DNA from: Clostridia bacterium
GTDB taxonomy: Bacteria > Bacillota > Clostridia > UMGS1810
Direction of reading: 5' to 3'
DNA length: 5,818 nt
NCBI GenBank assembly: GCA_017503945.1
Contig: JAFVSB010000019.1
Coordinates: forward strand, 1-5,818
Shown: positions 1 through 5,818 of the stretch, piece by piece
Numbering within the stretch: position 1 is the stretch's first letter
Layout of the letters: each line of letters opens with the position of its first letter
Made by a program: the position numbers and the translations under genes
The notes under the pieces: generated by a model
The model's input: the letters and a program-made list of their open reading frames with translations, nothing else
Database searches by the model: none
What the model was told of the DNA's origin: nothing

Positions 1-417
1 CAAGCTCATGGCAAGCGCGTCATCGCCGCTTGGCGCTCCGCCTGCCCTGACGCACAGCCCCACTCCAACGCCAACAAAAAGCGCACCTGCTATTGCTGCA
101 AAGAGAGGATAGCTGTATATGCCGGGGAAAACCGGAGGGAAAAGCTCGCACACACGATACATCACAGAAAAAAACACTGCTGATACCAAAGATGAAAAAA
201 TGAAGCCTTTGCCGAGAATTTTGTAGCCAAGAAAATAACACAGAGAATTCATGACAAAGGTGGACACCGCAGGAGAAACACCAAAAGAGTGCTTTAATAA
301 AAGAGCAAACCCAAGCACTCCGCCTTCGGTGACATGAGAAAACGAATGTATGTTATAAAGACCGAAGGCAAGAATTAAGCTGCCTGCAAGCATCATGATA
401 AGCTGCTTTGCTTTCAT
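1..417 (-). CDS. YitT-family (DUF161) multi-pass membrane protein, N-terminal half
   Basis: A reading frame opens at the ATG at 417 and runs 139 codons to the window edge without a stop, so only the N-terminal half is visible; family members are usually about 280-290 residues. The product is strongly hydrophobic. Membrane segments are likely near residues 5-23, 31-50, 52-70, 72-90 and 103-123. Two stretches look like the YitT family: a TEGGVLGFALLL segment (about 30-41), and an arginine-glycine-rich loop RAGGAPSGDDALA (124-136), which corresponds to the RAGGSTGGTDILA-type loop after a transmembrane helix. The cytosolic C-terminal domain expected in this family lies outside the window. The start lies 3 nt after the rnj stop, with a modest GGAAG ribosome binding site inside the rnj end, so translation is probably coupled to rnj. 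The biochemical role of the family is poorly defined; transport is often suggested but I cannot support a substrate. The family call is fairly sure, the function is not. Confidence 0.85.
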   Translation of the reverse strand, partial: MKAKQLIMMLAGSLILAFGLYNIHSFSHVTEGGVLGFALLLKHSFGVSPAVSTFVMNSLCYFLGYKILGKGFIFSSLVSAVFFSVMYRVCELFPPVFPGIYSYPLFAAIAGALFVGVGVGLCVRAGGAPSGDDALAMSL

Positions 418-420
418 TTA

Positions 421-2079
421 TCACACTTCCATAATCACAGGAAGAATCATGGGTTTGCGCTTGGTTTCCTGATACAGATATTCAGAAATTTTAGATTTGA
501 CTCCGTTTTTAAGAGTTGACCAGTCTTTGATTTTGTTCTTTTCGTAGCCTTCTAAAGCATTTTTGGCTATTGTTCTGATGTCGTCCATGAGATTCTCAGA
601 CTCTCTCACATACACAAAACCTCTCGATATAACATCGGGGCCTGCAATTATGCTGCCTGTTTCTGATGAGATTGTGACAACTACAACAATGAGGCCGTCT
701 TCGGCAAGGTGCTTTCTGTCACGAAGAACAATGTTGCCCACATCACCCACTCCAAGACCATCGACCATGACCAGACCTGCCTGAACGGTCTCGGTGCATT
801 TGGCGCTGTCTTTGGTGAGCTCGAGCACTTTGCCTATGTCCATGATGAATATGTTGCTCTGTTTGATGCCCATGAGAGCACCAAGGTCAGCGTTTGCTTT
901 CAGATGCTTGAATTCACCATGCACAGGAATGAAATATTTGGGCTTGGCAAGACCGAGAATCATTTTGAGCTCTTCCTGGCAGGCATGTCCCGACACATGA
1001 ACACTTGCGGGGTCGTTGTAGACAACAGCGCCTTTTTTGTAGAGCTCATTCACAACATTAGACACAAGCTTTTCGTTACCGGGAATGGGATTGGCAGAAA
1101 TGATAACGAGGTCACCCTTTACAATTTCTACTTTTCTGTGGTCAGAATATGCCATGCGATACAGAGCGCTCATAGGTTCGCCCTGACTGCCTGTGGTGAT
1201 GATGGTGAGCTGATGTGATTTATATTTTTTGATATCGTCAATATCGATGAGGGCATTGTCGGGAATTTTCATGTAGCCAAGCTCTGTTGCTACTTCAAGC
1301 AGATTGAGCATGCTTCTGCCCGACACGGCAATCTTGCGGCCGTTGTTTACAGCAGCGTTGATAATCTGCTGAATTCTGTGCACATTGGAAGCAAAGGTTG
1401 CCACAATGATGCGTGATTTGGTGGATTTGAAAAGGTGCTCCAAGGTAGAGCCTACCATGCGCTCTGATTTGGTAAAGCCTTTGCGCTCGGCATTGGTGCT
1501 GTCACTCATAAGAGCAAGCACGCCTTTTTTGCCAAGCTCGCCAATGCGGGCAAGGTCAATCATGTCACCCTGAATGGGGGTGGTGTCTATTTTAAAGTCG
1601 CCTGTGTGCAAAACAACGCCCACGGGGGTGTGAATGGCAAGAGCCACCGCATCGGGAATGGAATGGTTGGAGCGAATGAACTCAACCTTGAAAGAGCCCA
1701 GATTGATGGTGTCGCCGGGGAGCACGCGATTGAGCTTGGTGGTTGAAAGGAGATTGTGTTCCTTGAGCTTATTCTGAACAAGGCCAATGGTGAGATTGGT
1801 GCCGAAAATGGGCACATTAATCTCTTTGAGAAGATACGCAAGACCGCCTATATGGTCTTCGTGGCCATGAGTAAGGACCACACCTCTGATTTTGTCACTG
1901 TTTTTTACCACATAACTAAAATCGGGTATTACAATATCTATTCCAAGCATTTCTTCATCAGGAAAAGCCATACCGCAATCGACGATAATCATGTCATTTC
2001 CATACGAAAAGACGGTCATGTTTTTTCCGATCTCATTAAGACCGCCCAATGGAATAATTTTCAATTTTGATTTTGCCAC
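421..2079 (-). CDS. rnj: Ribonuclease J (metallo-beta-lactamase/beta-CASP RNase)
   Basis: This is a 552-residue RNase J, full length for the family (about 555). The family has 5'-3' exonuclease and endonuclease activity on mRNA and rRNA precursors, in the cytoplasm. The metallo-beta-lactamase fold carries HGHEDH (His71, His73, Asp75, His76), His139 in SNHSIPD and Asp161 in HTGDFK, all zinc ligands. The beta-CASP region holds SDSTNAER (192-199), GSQGEP (297-302), NPIPGNE (330-336), HVSGHA (361-366) and PVHGE with His387. The C-terminus ends in the usual KRKPMILPVIMEV. All catalytic residues are present. The start is taken as the GTG at 2079, 8 nt after a GGAGG site; the longer frame would begin at a TTG at 2094 that overlaps that same site, so it is unlikely. 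The residues do not distinguish J1 from J2, as only one copy is visible. It follows xpt after 86 nt and is followed at once by a YitT-family gene. Confidence 0.97.
   Translation of the reverse strand: MAKSKLKIIPLGGLNEIGKNMTVFSYGNDMIIVDCGMAFPDEEMLGIDIVIPDFSYVVKNSDKIRGVVLTHGHEDHIGGLAYLLKEINVPIFGTNLTIGLVQNKLKEHNLLSTTKLNRVLPGDTINLGSFKVEFIRSNHSIPDAVALAIHTPVGVVLHTGDFKIDTTPIQGDMIDLARIGELGKKGVLALMSDSTNAERKGFTKSERMVGSTLEHLFKSTKSRIIVATFASNVHRIQQIINAAVNNGRKIAVSGRSMLNLLEVATELGYMKIPDNALIDIDDIKKYKSHQLTIITTGSQGEPMSALYRMAYSDHRKVEIVKGDLVIISANPIPGNEKLVSNVVNELYKKGAVVYNDPASVHVSGHACQEELKMILGLAKPKYFIPVHGEFKHLKANADLGALMGIKQSNIFIMDIGKVLELTKDSAKCTETVQAGLVMVDGLGVGDVGNIVLRDRKHLAEDGLIVVVVTISSETGSIIAGPDVISRGFVYVRESENLMDDIRTIAKNALEGYEKNKIKDWSTLKNGVKSKISEYLYQETKRKPMILPVIMEV
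426..430 (-). promoter_or_regulatory. Ribosome binding site of the YitT-family gene, inside rnj
   Basis: GGAAG on the minus strand lies 8 nt before the ATG at 417. It overlaps the last sense codons of rnj. It is a weaker match to the anti-Shine-Dalgarno than the sites of the neighbouring genes, which suits a gene translated by ribosomes finishing rnj. Function is inferred from position only. Confidence 0.5.
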
Positions 2080-2087
2080 TAAATATA

Positions 2088-2092
2088 CCTCC
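2088..2092 (-). promoter_or_regulatory. Ribosome binding site of rnj
   Basis: A perfect GGAGG lies 8 nt before the GTG at 2079. It decides the start: the in-frame TTG at 2094 overlaps it and has no site of its own. The protein from the GTG begins VAKSKLKIIPLGG, as expected for RNase J. Confidence 0.85.
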
Positions 2093-2094
2093 AA

Positions 2095-2122
2095 ATTATA
2101 AATTTTCCGTTCAATATGTTAA
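2095..2122 (-). promoter_or_regulatory. Possible sigma-A-type promoter in front of rnj
   Basis: On the minus strand TTAACA (2117-2122, five of six matches to TTGACA) is followed after 16 nt by a perfect TATAAT (2095-2100). The surrounding 86-nt gap is the only sizeable intergenic space in the window and is very AT-rich between about 2080 and 2135. The weakness of the call is position: transcription would start about 5-8 nt downstream, at or inside the GGAGG site, leaving a leader of roughly 13 nt or less. Two other overlapping TATAAT hexamers (2122-2132) lie further upstream but have no convincing -35 partner. No GC-rich stem with a T-run is visible in the gap, so read-through from xpt is also possible. 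Confidence 0.35.
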
Positions 2123-2165
2123 TTATATTATATACACTTATCCGTACTTTATTCCGCGCTATGTA

Positions 2166-2738
2166 TTATTCAAACTCTATTTCGCCATCTTCAGACATCG
2201 ACTTGATTATGGCAAGAGATTCTATTCTCATGCCATCTTCGCGAAGCAGTTTGCCGCCATTTTGAAAGCCTTTTTCGATGACTATGCCGGCACCGCAAAG
2301 ATTGGCGCCTGATTTTTTGACAATCTGAGAAAGACCGATGAGTGCTTTGCCGTTGGCAAGAAAATCATCGATGATGAGCACATTGTCATCGGGTGACAAA
2401 AACTCTCTGGCAACGATGACATTATAGATTCTGCCGTGAGTGAATGATTCGATTTGAGCAGAATACACGGCACCGTCGATATTTTTGGTGGTGTTTTTCT
2501 TGGCAAACACCACAGGCACACCAAAGGACTGGGCAGCTATGCATGCTATGCCTATGCCCGACGATTCAATGGTGAGTATTTTATTTAAGGGGCAATCGGC
2601 AAAGCGGCGTTTGAACTCTTTGCCGATTTCTTCAAAAAGGGCGATGTCCATTTGATGATTTAAAAAGCTATCTACCTTGAGAACATTGCCGCCTCTGACC
2701 TTGCCGTCTTTTTTGATTCGTTGTTTCAAAAGTTCCAT
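2166..2738 (-). CDS. xpt: Xanthine phosphoribosyltransferase
   Basis: A 190-residue type I phosphoribosyltransferase, the usual length for Bacillus-type Xpt. The reaction joins xanthine to PRPP to give XMP, in cytoplasmic purine salvage. The N-terminus contains VLKVDSFLNHQMD (19-31), a near match to the remembered B. subtilis Xpt. TIESSGIG (56-63) and GVPVVFAKK (73-81) follow. The PRPP-binding motif VLIIDDFLANGKA (120-132) has the two acidic residues (Asp124, Asp125). GIVIEKGFQ (151-159) and the ESLAII segment (173-178) are also typical. The ATG at 2738 has an AAAGGAG site 8 nt upstream (2747-2753). It follows rseP after 29 nt, so it is most likely on the same transcript. Two usual features are missing from view: a purine riboswitch leader, for which there is no room, and an adjacent xanthine permease gene. 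Hypoxanthine/guanine use cannot be excluded from sequence alone, but the match to Xpt is strong. Confidence 0.95.
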   Translation of the reverse strand: MELLKQRIKKDGKVRGGNVLKVDSFLNHQMDIALFEEIGKEFKRRFADCPLNKILTIESSGIGIACIAAQSFGVPVVFAKKNTTKNIDGAVYSAQIESFTHGRIYNVIVAREFLSPDDNVLIIDDFLANGKALIGLSQIVKKSGANLCGAGIVIEKGFQNGGKLLREDGMRIESLAIIKSMSEDGEIEFE

Positions 2739-2767
2739 AATATTTTCTCCTTTGTGAGAATTAAAAG

Positions 2768-3787
2768 CTAAAATATCTTTTTGATGTCACTGAATGTGAC
2801 AAAAAGCATTAAAAGTATGAGTAATGAAAAGAAAACAAAATTAATCATTCCCTCTTTTTCGGGATTCATTTTTTTGCCTCTTATTTTTTCGATAATTAAA
2901 AACAGTATTCTTCCGCCGTCAAGAGCAGGTATGGGCAGAAGATTCATTACACCCAGGTTTACAGAAATAAAACCTGCAAGATTTAAAACCGATTGCCAGC
3001 CAAGCTTGGCTGCAGCGCCTATCTCCCCTACTATTGCCACAGGGCCGGACATCGACGAAGCTGGGATAGCGCCTGTAATGAGCCACCAAAGCGACAAAAA
3101 GACTGACTTTATAACAAACACACACTCCCAGAAAGCAAGGCTGATGGTGGACCAAAATCCGCCCGATGCCGCGGCGGGCCTCATGCCAAACACAGGCTGT
3201 GAAGCGTCATCTGCAGCTTTTGGAGTGATGGTTTTGGTGAATCTTTCACCATCTCTTTCAAATGTTATCACAGCTTTTCCGCCGCCATTTAGCGAGGTGA
3301 AAAAGCTGATGTCTCTGAAGCTGTGTATACCCGATGAATATTTTTCGCCCTGCATGCGCACTATCGTATCACCCGCGCGCACACCTGCATCATAAAATGC
3401 AGAGTCCTCTATCACTTCGCCAATAGTGTTTGACGCAATCTGAGATGCAGACGAAAAGATAATGACAAAAATGAGAAAGCCGGAGAGAATATTCATTAAA
3501 GCTCCTGCAAAGAGAACCGAAAATCTCTTGAATGCAGATTTATTGCAAAATGCATTGGGGTCACCGGATTCGCCGTCTTCACCCTCGAGCCTCACAAATC
3601 CGCCAAGAGGCAAAATGCGCAGCGAATAGGCAGTTTCGCCTTTGGTAAAGCCCAAAATGCGCGGACCCATGCCTATGGAAAATTCATGAACTGTCATGCC
3701 GGATAGCTTAGCTGTGATGAAATGACCAAATTCGTGAACAAATATTAATATGCAAAAAATAAGAATAGCCCAAATTGCCGTAGCCAA
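2768..3787 (-). CDS. rseP: Site-2 intramembrane zinc metalloprotease RseP/RasP
   Basis: A 339-residue M50-family protease that, in relatives, cleaves anti-sigma factors and other membrane proteins within the bilayer. The first membrane helix carries the zinc motif HEFGH (His18, Glu19, His22). It is followed by the usual GMGPRILGF (39-47) and LPLGGFVRLEGED (59-71). A second helix spans about 90-113, a single PDZ domain about 118-195 (core DAGVRAGDTIVRM), and further helices lie near 215-242, 266-284 and 312-332. The third metal ligand is in NLLPIPALDGGR (Asp290). All catalytic residues are present, and the length is typical of Gram-positive forms with one PDZ domain rather than the two of E. 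coli RseP. The start is a TTG at 3787 behind GAGGTGA; no ATG upstream of HEFGH is available in frame. It follows dxr by 18 nt, the standard neighbour in Firmicutes. Its client substrates cannot be read from this window. Confidence 0.96.
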   Translation of the reverse strand: MATAIWAILIFCILIFVHEFGHFITAKLSGMTVHEFSIGMGPRILGFTKGETAYSLRILPLGGFVRLEGEDGESGDPNAFCNKSAFKRFSVLFAGALMNILSGFLIFVIIFSSASQIASNTIGEVIEDSAFYDAGVRAGDTIVRMQGEKYSSGIHSFRDISFFTSLNGGGKAVITFERDGERFTKTITPKAADDASQPVFGMRPAAASGGFWSTISLAFWECVFVIKSVFLSLWWLITGAIPASSMSGPVAIVGEIGAAAKLGWQSVLNLAGFISVNLGVMNLLPIPALDGGRILFLIIEKIRGKKMNPEKEGMINFVFFSLLILLMLFVTFSDIKKIF

Positions 3788-3793
3788 GCAATA

Positions 3794-3800
3794 TCACCTC
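3794..3800 (-). promoter_or_regulatory. Ribosome binding site of rseP, supporting a TTG start
   Basis: GAGGTGA on the minus strand lies 6 nt before the TTG at 3787. A second TTG at 3791 is out of frame. The first in-frame ATG is codon 31, after the HEFGH zinc motif, so it cannot be the start of an active enzyme. The site lies in the 18-nt gap after the dxr stop. Confidence 0.8.
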
Positions 3801-3805
3801 AGAAA

Positions 3806-4945
3806 TTATTGTTGTGCACTGTACTCTCTTGCCCACGAATCTGCCTTTAGCACATCGTCTATGGTAAAGTCAAGAATCGGAGTGTGGGCATCCATGGCAG
3901 ATTTTATTATTTCGGGAATCTGCAAAAACTCTATCTCGCCTTTGAGGAATTTATCTACTGCAATTTCATTTGCAGCATTCATAACTGCGCTCATTGTGCC
4001 ACCCTGGGAAAGAGCGCGATATGCCAGTGACAGGCACTCAAAGGTGTCGGGGTCGGGTTTATCGAATGTGAGAGTGTGAATATCGAAAAGATTGAGCCTG
4101 CTGCCCACTGCCACATCACGGCAGGGATAGCGAAGTGCATACACTATGGGGAGCTTCATGTCGGGATTGCCAAGCTGGGCAATGACCGAATGGTCTTCAA
4201 ACTCTACCATAGAATGTACTATGCTCTGGCGGTGAATGTATACCTCAATATCTTCGGCATCTACGCCAAAGAGCCATTTGGCTTCGATGACTTCAAGCCC
4301 CTTGTTCATCATGGTGGCGCTGTCGATGGTTATCTTGGCGCCCATGCTCCAGTTGGGATGATTGAGTGCATCTGCTTTGGTAACGCCTGCAAGCTCATCG
4401 CGCTTTTTGCCAAAAAACGGACCGCCCGAGGCTGTGAGCAAAATCTTGGAAATGCGATTGTGCTCATTGCCCTGAAGCGATTGGAAAATTGCACTGTGTT
4501 CACTATCGACAGGCAAAATAGAAACCCCTTTTGCCTTGGCAAGCGGCATAATAATGCTACCTGAAGTGACAAGGGTTTCTTTGTTGGCAAGCAGAATATC
4601 TTTGCCTGCATTTATTGCCTCCAAGGTCGGCAGAAGGCCCACATTGCCCACAACTGATGTGAGCACGCTTTCAACCGATGAAAGCGACGCGATATCGCAA
4701 AGCCCCTCCATGCCACACACAATCTGGGTGGAGGTGTCGGCAACAGAAAGCTTTAGTGTGCTATATAAATCTTCATTCATTATGCACGCCTTTTGAGGCT
4801 TGTATTTGCGGATTTGCTCAGATAGCAGGCCTACATTGCTGTGGGCAGACAAAGCGCGCACACAAACATCACCACAGGCATCAACCACCTCAAGAGCCTG
4901 CGTGCCTATGGAACCGGTAGAACCGAGAATTGATATGTTCTTCAT
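3806..4945 (-). CDS. dxr: 1-deoxy-D-xylulose 5-phosphate reductoisomerase
   Basis: A 379-residue DXR (IspC), close to the usual 380-400. It converts DXP to 2-C-methyl-D-erythritol 4-phosphate with NADPH and a divalent metal, the first committed step of the MEP isoprenoid pathway, in the cytoplasm. The N-terminal NADPH fold has GSTGSIG (8-14). LLANKETLVTSG (118-129) follows. The metal-binding residues are Asp147 and Glu149 in PVDSEHSAIFQS, and Glu218 in MNKGLEVIEAKW. TASGGPF (171-177) and SMGAKITIDSATMMNKG (200-216) belong to the substrate site, and QLGNPDMKLPI (257-267) is typical of the family. No key residue is missing. The ATG at 4945 has AGGTGA 7 nt upstream, formed by the last codon and stop of cdsA, so the two genes are probably translationally coupled. 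Its isoprenoid product line feeds UppS, encoded at the front of the same cluster. Confidence 0.98.
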   Translation of the reverse strand: MKNISILGSTGSIGTQALEVVDACGDVCVRALSAHSNVGLLSEQIRKYKPQKACIMNEDLYSTLKLSVADTSTQIVCGMEGLCDIASLSSVESVLTSVVGNVGLLPTLEAINAGKDILLANKETLVTSGSIIMPLAKAKGVSILPVDSEHSAIFQSLQGNEHNRISKILLTASGGPFFGKKRDELAGVTKADALNHPNWSMGAKITIDSATMMNKGLEVIEAKWLFGVDAEDIEVYIHRQSIVHSMVEFEDHSVIAQLGNPDMKLPIVYALRYPCRDVAVGSRLNLFDIHTLTFDKPDPDTFECLSLAYRALSQGGTMSAVMNAANEIAVDKFLKGEIEFLQIPEIIKSAMDAHTPILDFTIDDVLKADSWAREYSAQQ

Positions 4946-4952
4946 ATTAAAT

Positions 4953-4958
4953 TCACCT
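4953..4958 (-). promoter_or_regulatory. Ribosome binding site of dxr, overlapping the cdsA stop
   Basis: AGGTGA on the minus strand is read both as the last Arg codon plus TGA stop of cdsA and as the Shine-Dalgarno of dxr, 7 nt before its ATG at 4945. The arrangement suggests coupled translation. Function is inferred from position and match to the AGGAGGTGA consensus. Confidence 0.75.
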
Positions 4959-5780
4959 GAAAAGTATGGGTAGAGTGCTCAGCATGCAGTAAATAAGCGG
5001 AGCAATTAAAATTGCCGAGTCGAAGCGGTCAAGTATGCCGCCGTGACCGGGAATGAGATTGCCATAGTCTTTGACACCATATTCTCGCTTGATGCAGCTT
5101 GCGGCAAGATCACCAAACTGTGAAAACACCGATGCAATAAGCGCAAGAACGGCAGCGTTTATAAGATTTGCCTGCATTGCGCATGTTTTTGAAATGATAT
5201 ACACATAGAGCACCACGCATAAAACACAACCAACTACACCGCCTATTGCACCCTCAACAGTCTTTTTGGGGCTTACAGACGGACAAAGCTTGTGTTTGCC
5301 AAAGGCTCTGCCGCAAAAGTAGGCAAAGGTGTCAGTAGCCCATGCAGGAATAAACAAAACCCAGATGAGGATTTTGCCAAATTCAAGCTGCCTTACAAAC
5401 AAAACATGAAGAAAGAAAACCGTTATATACACCGTGCCCAAGAGGGATATTGCCGCATCGGAAAATGAAAATTTGCCGTGAAACAACACCAATGACACCA
5501 TAAGCGCAAAAACGAGAGCTATGATGCAATATGCAATAAGATTTATTGAAGAAAATGAGTGCATCACTGCAAAGATTGTGCAGATAATGCAAAAGAGCAT
5601 ACCTTCAATGACTGCAGGCGATTTTTTGCCCAAAAGTCCTGTGACATTATAAAATTCACCAAGTGCAATGAGCGAAAGCACGCCCACGCATATTCCTATT
5701 ATATACGACGGACACAAAGTTATTACTGCAATTGCAAGGATTACTCCGAGTGCACCAAAAATAAGCCTTTGTTTGAGCAT
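4953..5780 (-). CDS. cdsA: Phosphatidate cytidylyltransferase (CDP-diacylglycerol synthase)
   Basis: A 275-residue integral membrane enzyme that makes CDP-diacylglycerol from phosphatidate and CTP, the branch point of phospholipid synthesis, in the cytoplasmic membrane. About eight to nine hydrophobic segments can be seen (roughly 7-23, 25-41, 59-75, 80-100, 110-130, 138-155, 176-198, 207-222, 256-273). The complete CDP-diglyceride synthetase signature is present from Ser228 to Asp254: SxxKR, KD at 237-238, PGHGG at 244-248 and DRFD at 251-254. AWATDTFAYFCGR (146-158) and SPKKTVEGA (170-178) are also family hallmarks. The start is placed at the ATG at 5780 (protein begins MLKQRL, typical of the family), 9 nt after GGAGGTG. 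The longer frame would begin at a GTG at 5792 that is part of that same site, so it is rejected. It lies 4 nt behind uppS and 7 nt ahead of dxr. Confidence 0.97.
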   Translation of the reverse strand: MLKQRLIFGALGVILAIAVITLCPSYIIGICVGVLSLIALGEFYNVTGLLGKKSPAVIEGMLFCIICTIFAVMHSFSSINLIAYCIIALVFALMVSLVLFHGKFSFSDAAISLLGTVYITVFFLHVLFVRQLEFGKILIWVLFIPAWATDTFAYFCGRAFGKHKLCPSVSPKKTVEGAIGGVVGCVLCVVLYVYIISKTCAMQANLINAAVLALIASVFSQFGDLAASCIKREYGVKDYGNLIPGHGGILDRFDSAILIAPLIYCMLSTLPILFR

Positions 5781-5784
5781 GTGT

Positions 5785-5818
5785 TCATACACCTCCGAAT
5801 CGTCTGTTTCTGCTTTGG
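5785..5818 (-). CDS. uppS: Isoprenyl transferase / undecaprenyl diphosphate synthase, last ten residues
   Basis: Only the end is present. On the minus strand, in a frame different from cdsA, the window reads QSRNRRFGGV followed by a TGA at 5787-5785. An RRFGG sequence at or near the C-terminus is characteristic of cis-prenyltransferases of the UppS family (B. subtilis UppS ends in RRFGGI). The enzyme extends farnesyl diphosphate with isopentenyl diphosphate to the C55 lipid carrier used for peptidoglycan and other wall polymers. The position directly before cdsA-dxr-rseP is the standard one in Firmicutes and strengthens the call, which would otherwise rest on ten residues. The rest of the gene lies upstream, outside the window. 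Confidence 0.82.
   Translation of the reverse strand, partial: QSRNRRFGGV
5790..5796 (-). promoter_or_regulatory. Ribosome binding site of cdsA, inside the uppS C-terminal codons
   Basis: GGAGGTG on the minus strand lies 9 nt before the cdsA ATG at 5780. In the uppS frame the same bases encode the Gly-Gly of the conserved RRFGG end and the first base of the next Val codon. The site decides the cdsA start, since the alternative GTG at 5792 overlaps it. Confidence 0.85.

Noticed and set aside
10..33. Inverted repeat AAGCG...CGCTT with a short loop
   Set aside because: It lies within the YitT coding sequence, contains a bulge and has no T-run on the minus strand, so it is neither a terminator nor an obvious regulatory hairpin.
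20..241. 73-codon minus-strand frame overlapping the YitT-family gene
   Set aside because: It is in a different frame from the continuous 139-codon membrane protein frame that opens at 417, which has family motifs and a ribosome binding site; this one has neither.
709..1218. 169-codon open frame on the plus strand opposite rnj
   Set aside because: It starts with GTG, has no ribosome binding site and lies wholly opposite conserved RNase J coding sequence; the translation shows no recognisable domain. It is an antisense shadow.
2133..2156. Two adjacent 12-nt units on the minus strand, CGGAATAAAGTA and CGGATAAGTGTA, in the xpt-rnj gap
   Set aside because: Only 8 of 12 positions agree and there are just two units. 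In an AT-rich gap this is within chance, so it is not called a repeat or operator.
2080..2165. Terminator between xpt and rnj
   Set aside because: I looked for a GC-rich stem followed by a T-run on the minus strand and found only weak AT-rich pairing (AATAT/ATATT), so no terminator is supported.
2781..3395. 204-codon open frame on the plus strand opposite rseP
   Set aside because: It begins with a TTG that has no ribosome binding site, and the protein is low-complexity antisense of the PDZ and membrane coding region. All motifs in this stretch belong to RseP.
4076..4564. 162-codon open frame on the plus strand opposite dxr
   Set aside because: It lies opposite the most conserved part of DXR, starts with GTG and has no Shine-Dalgarno. 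Its length is explained by the constraint of the dxr frame.
5778..5792. Alternative upstream GTG start for cdsA at 5792
   Set aside because: The GTG is part of the GGAGGTG ribosome binding site and cannot be both. The ATG at 5780 is spaced 9 nt from it and gives the typical MLKQR N-terminus.

Overview
The window carries one co-directional block of seven genes, all on the minus strand, so transcription runs from high to low coordinates. The order is uppS (last codons only), cdsA, dxr, rseP, xpt, rnj, then a YitT-family membrane protein cut off by the window edge. Gene density is close to total: most junctions are 3 to 29 nt, and the only larger gap is 86 nt, between xpt and rnj. No RNA gene, mobile element, CRISPR array, phage gene or long repeat was seen.

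The gene set and the strong GGAGG-type ribosome binding sites point to a low-to-medium GC Firmicute, most likely an uncultured or gut-type member of the Clostridia. That is inference: uppS-cdsA-dxr-rseP is a classic conserved cluster in Firmicutes, and RNase J plus a Bacillus-type xanthine phosphoribosyltransferase fit the same group. Species and genus cannot be read from the window.

Region by region: 5785-5818 is the C-terminus of undecaprenyl diphosphate synthase. 4953-5780 is CDP-diacylglycerol synthase (phospholipid precursor). 3806-4945 is DXP reductoisomerase (MEP isoprenoid pathway, which feeds UppS). 2768-3787 is the site-2 intramembrane protease RseP/RasP. 2166-2738 is xanthine phosphoribosyltransferase (purine salvage). 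421-2079 is ribonuclease J (mRNA decay and rRNA maturation). 1-417 is the N-terminal half of a YitT-family multi-pass membrane protein. The first four form an envelope and isoprenoid module. The last three look like a separately assembled tail, with a possible promoter in front of rnj.

I found no previously undescribed system here. The points worth a second look are modest: xpt sits directly behind rseP with no room for a purine riboswitch; ispG, the common next gene in this cluster, is not there; stop codons and ribosome binding sites overlap tightly (uppS/cdsA and cdsA/dxr); two adjacent in-frame stops are all that separate rnj from the YitT gene; and three start codons had to be re-chosen or confirmed as non-standard (cdsA moved to an internal ATG, rnj to GTG, rseP kept at TTG).
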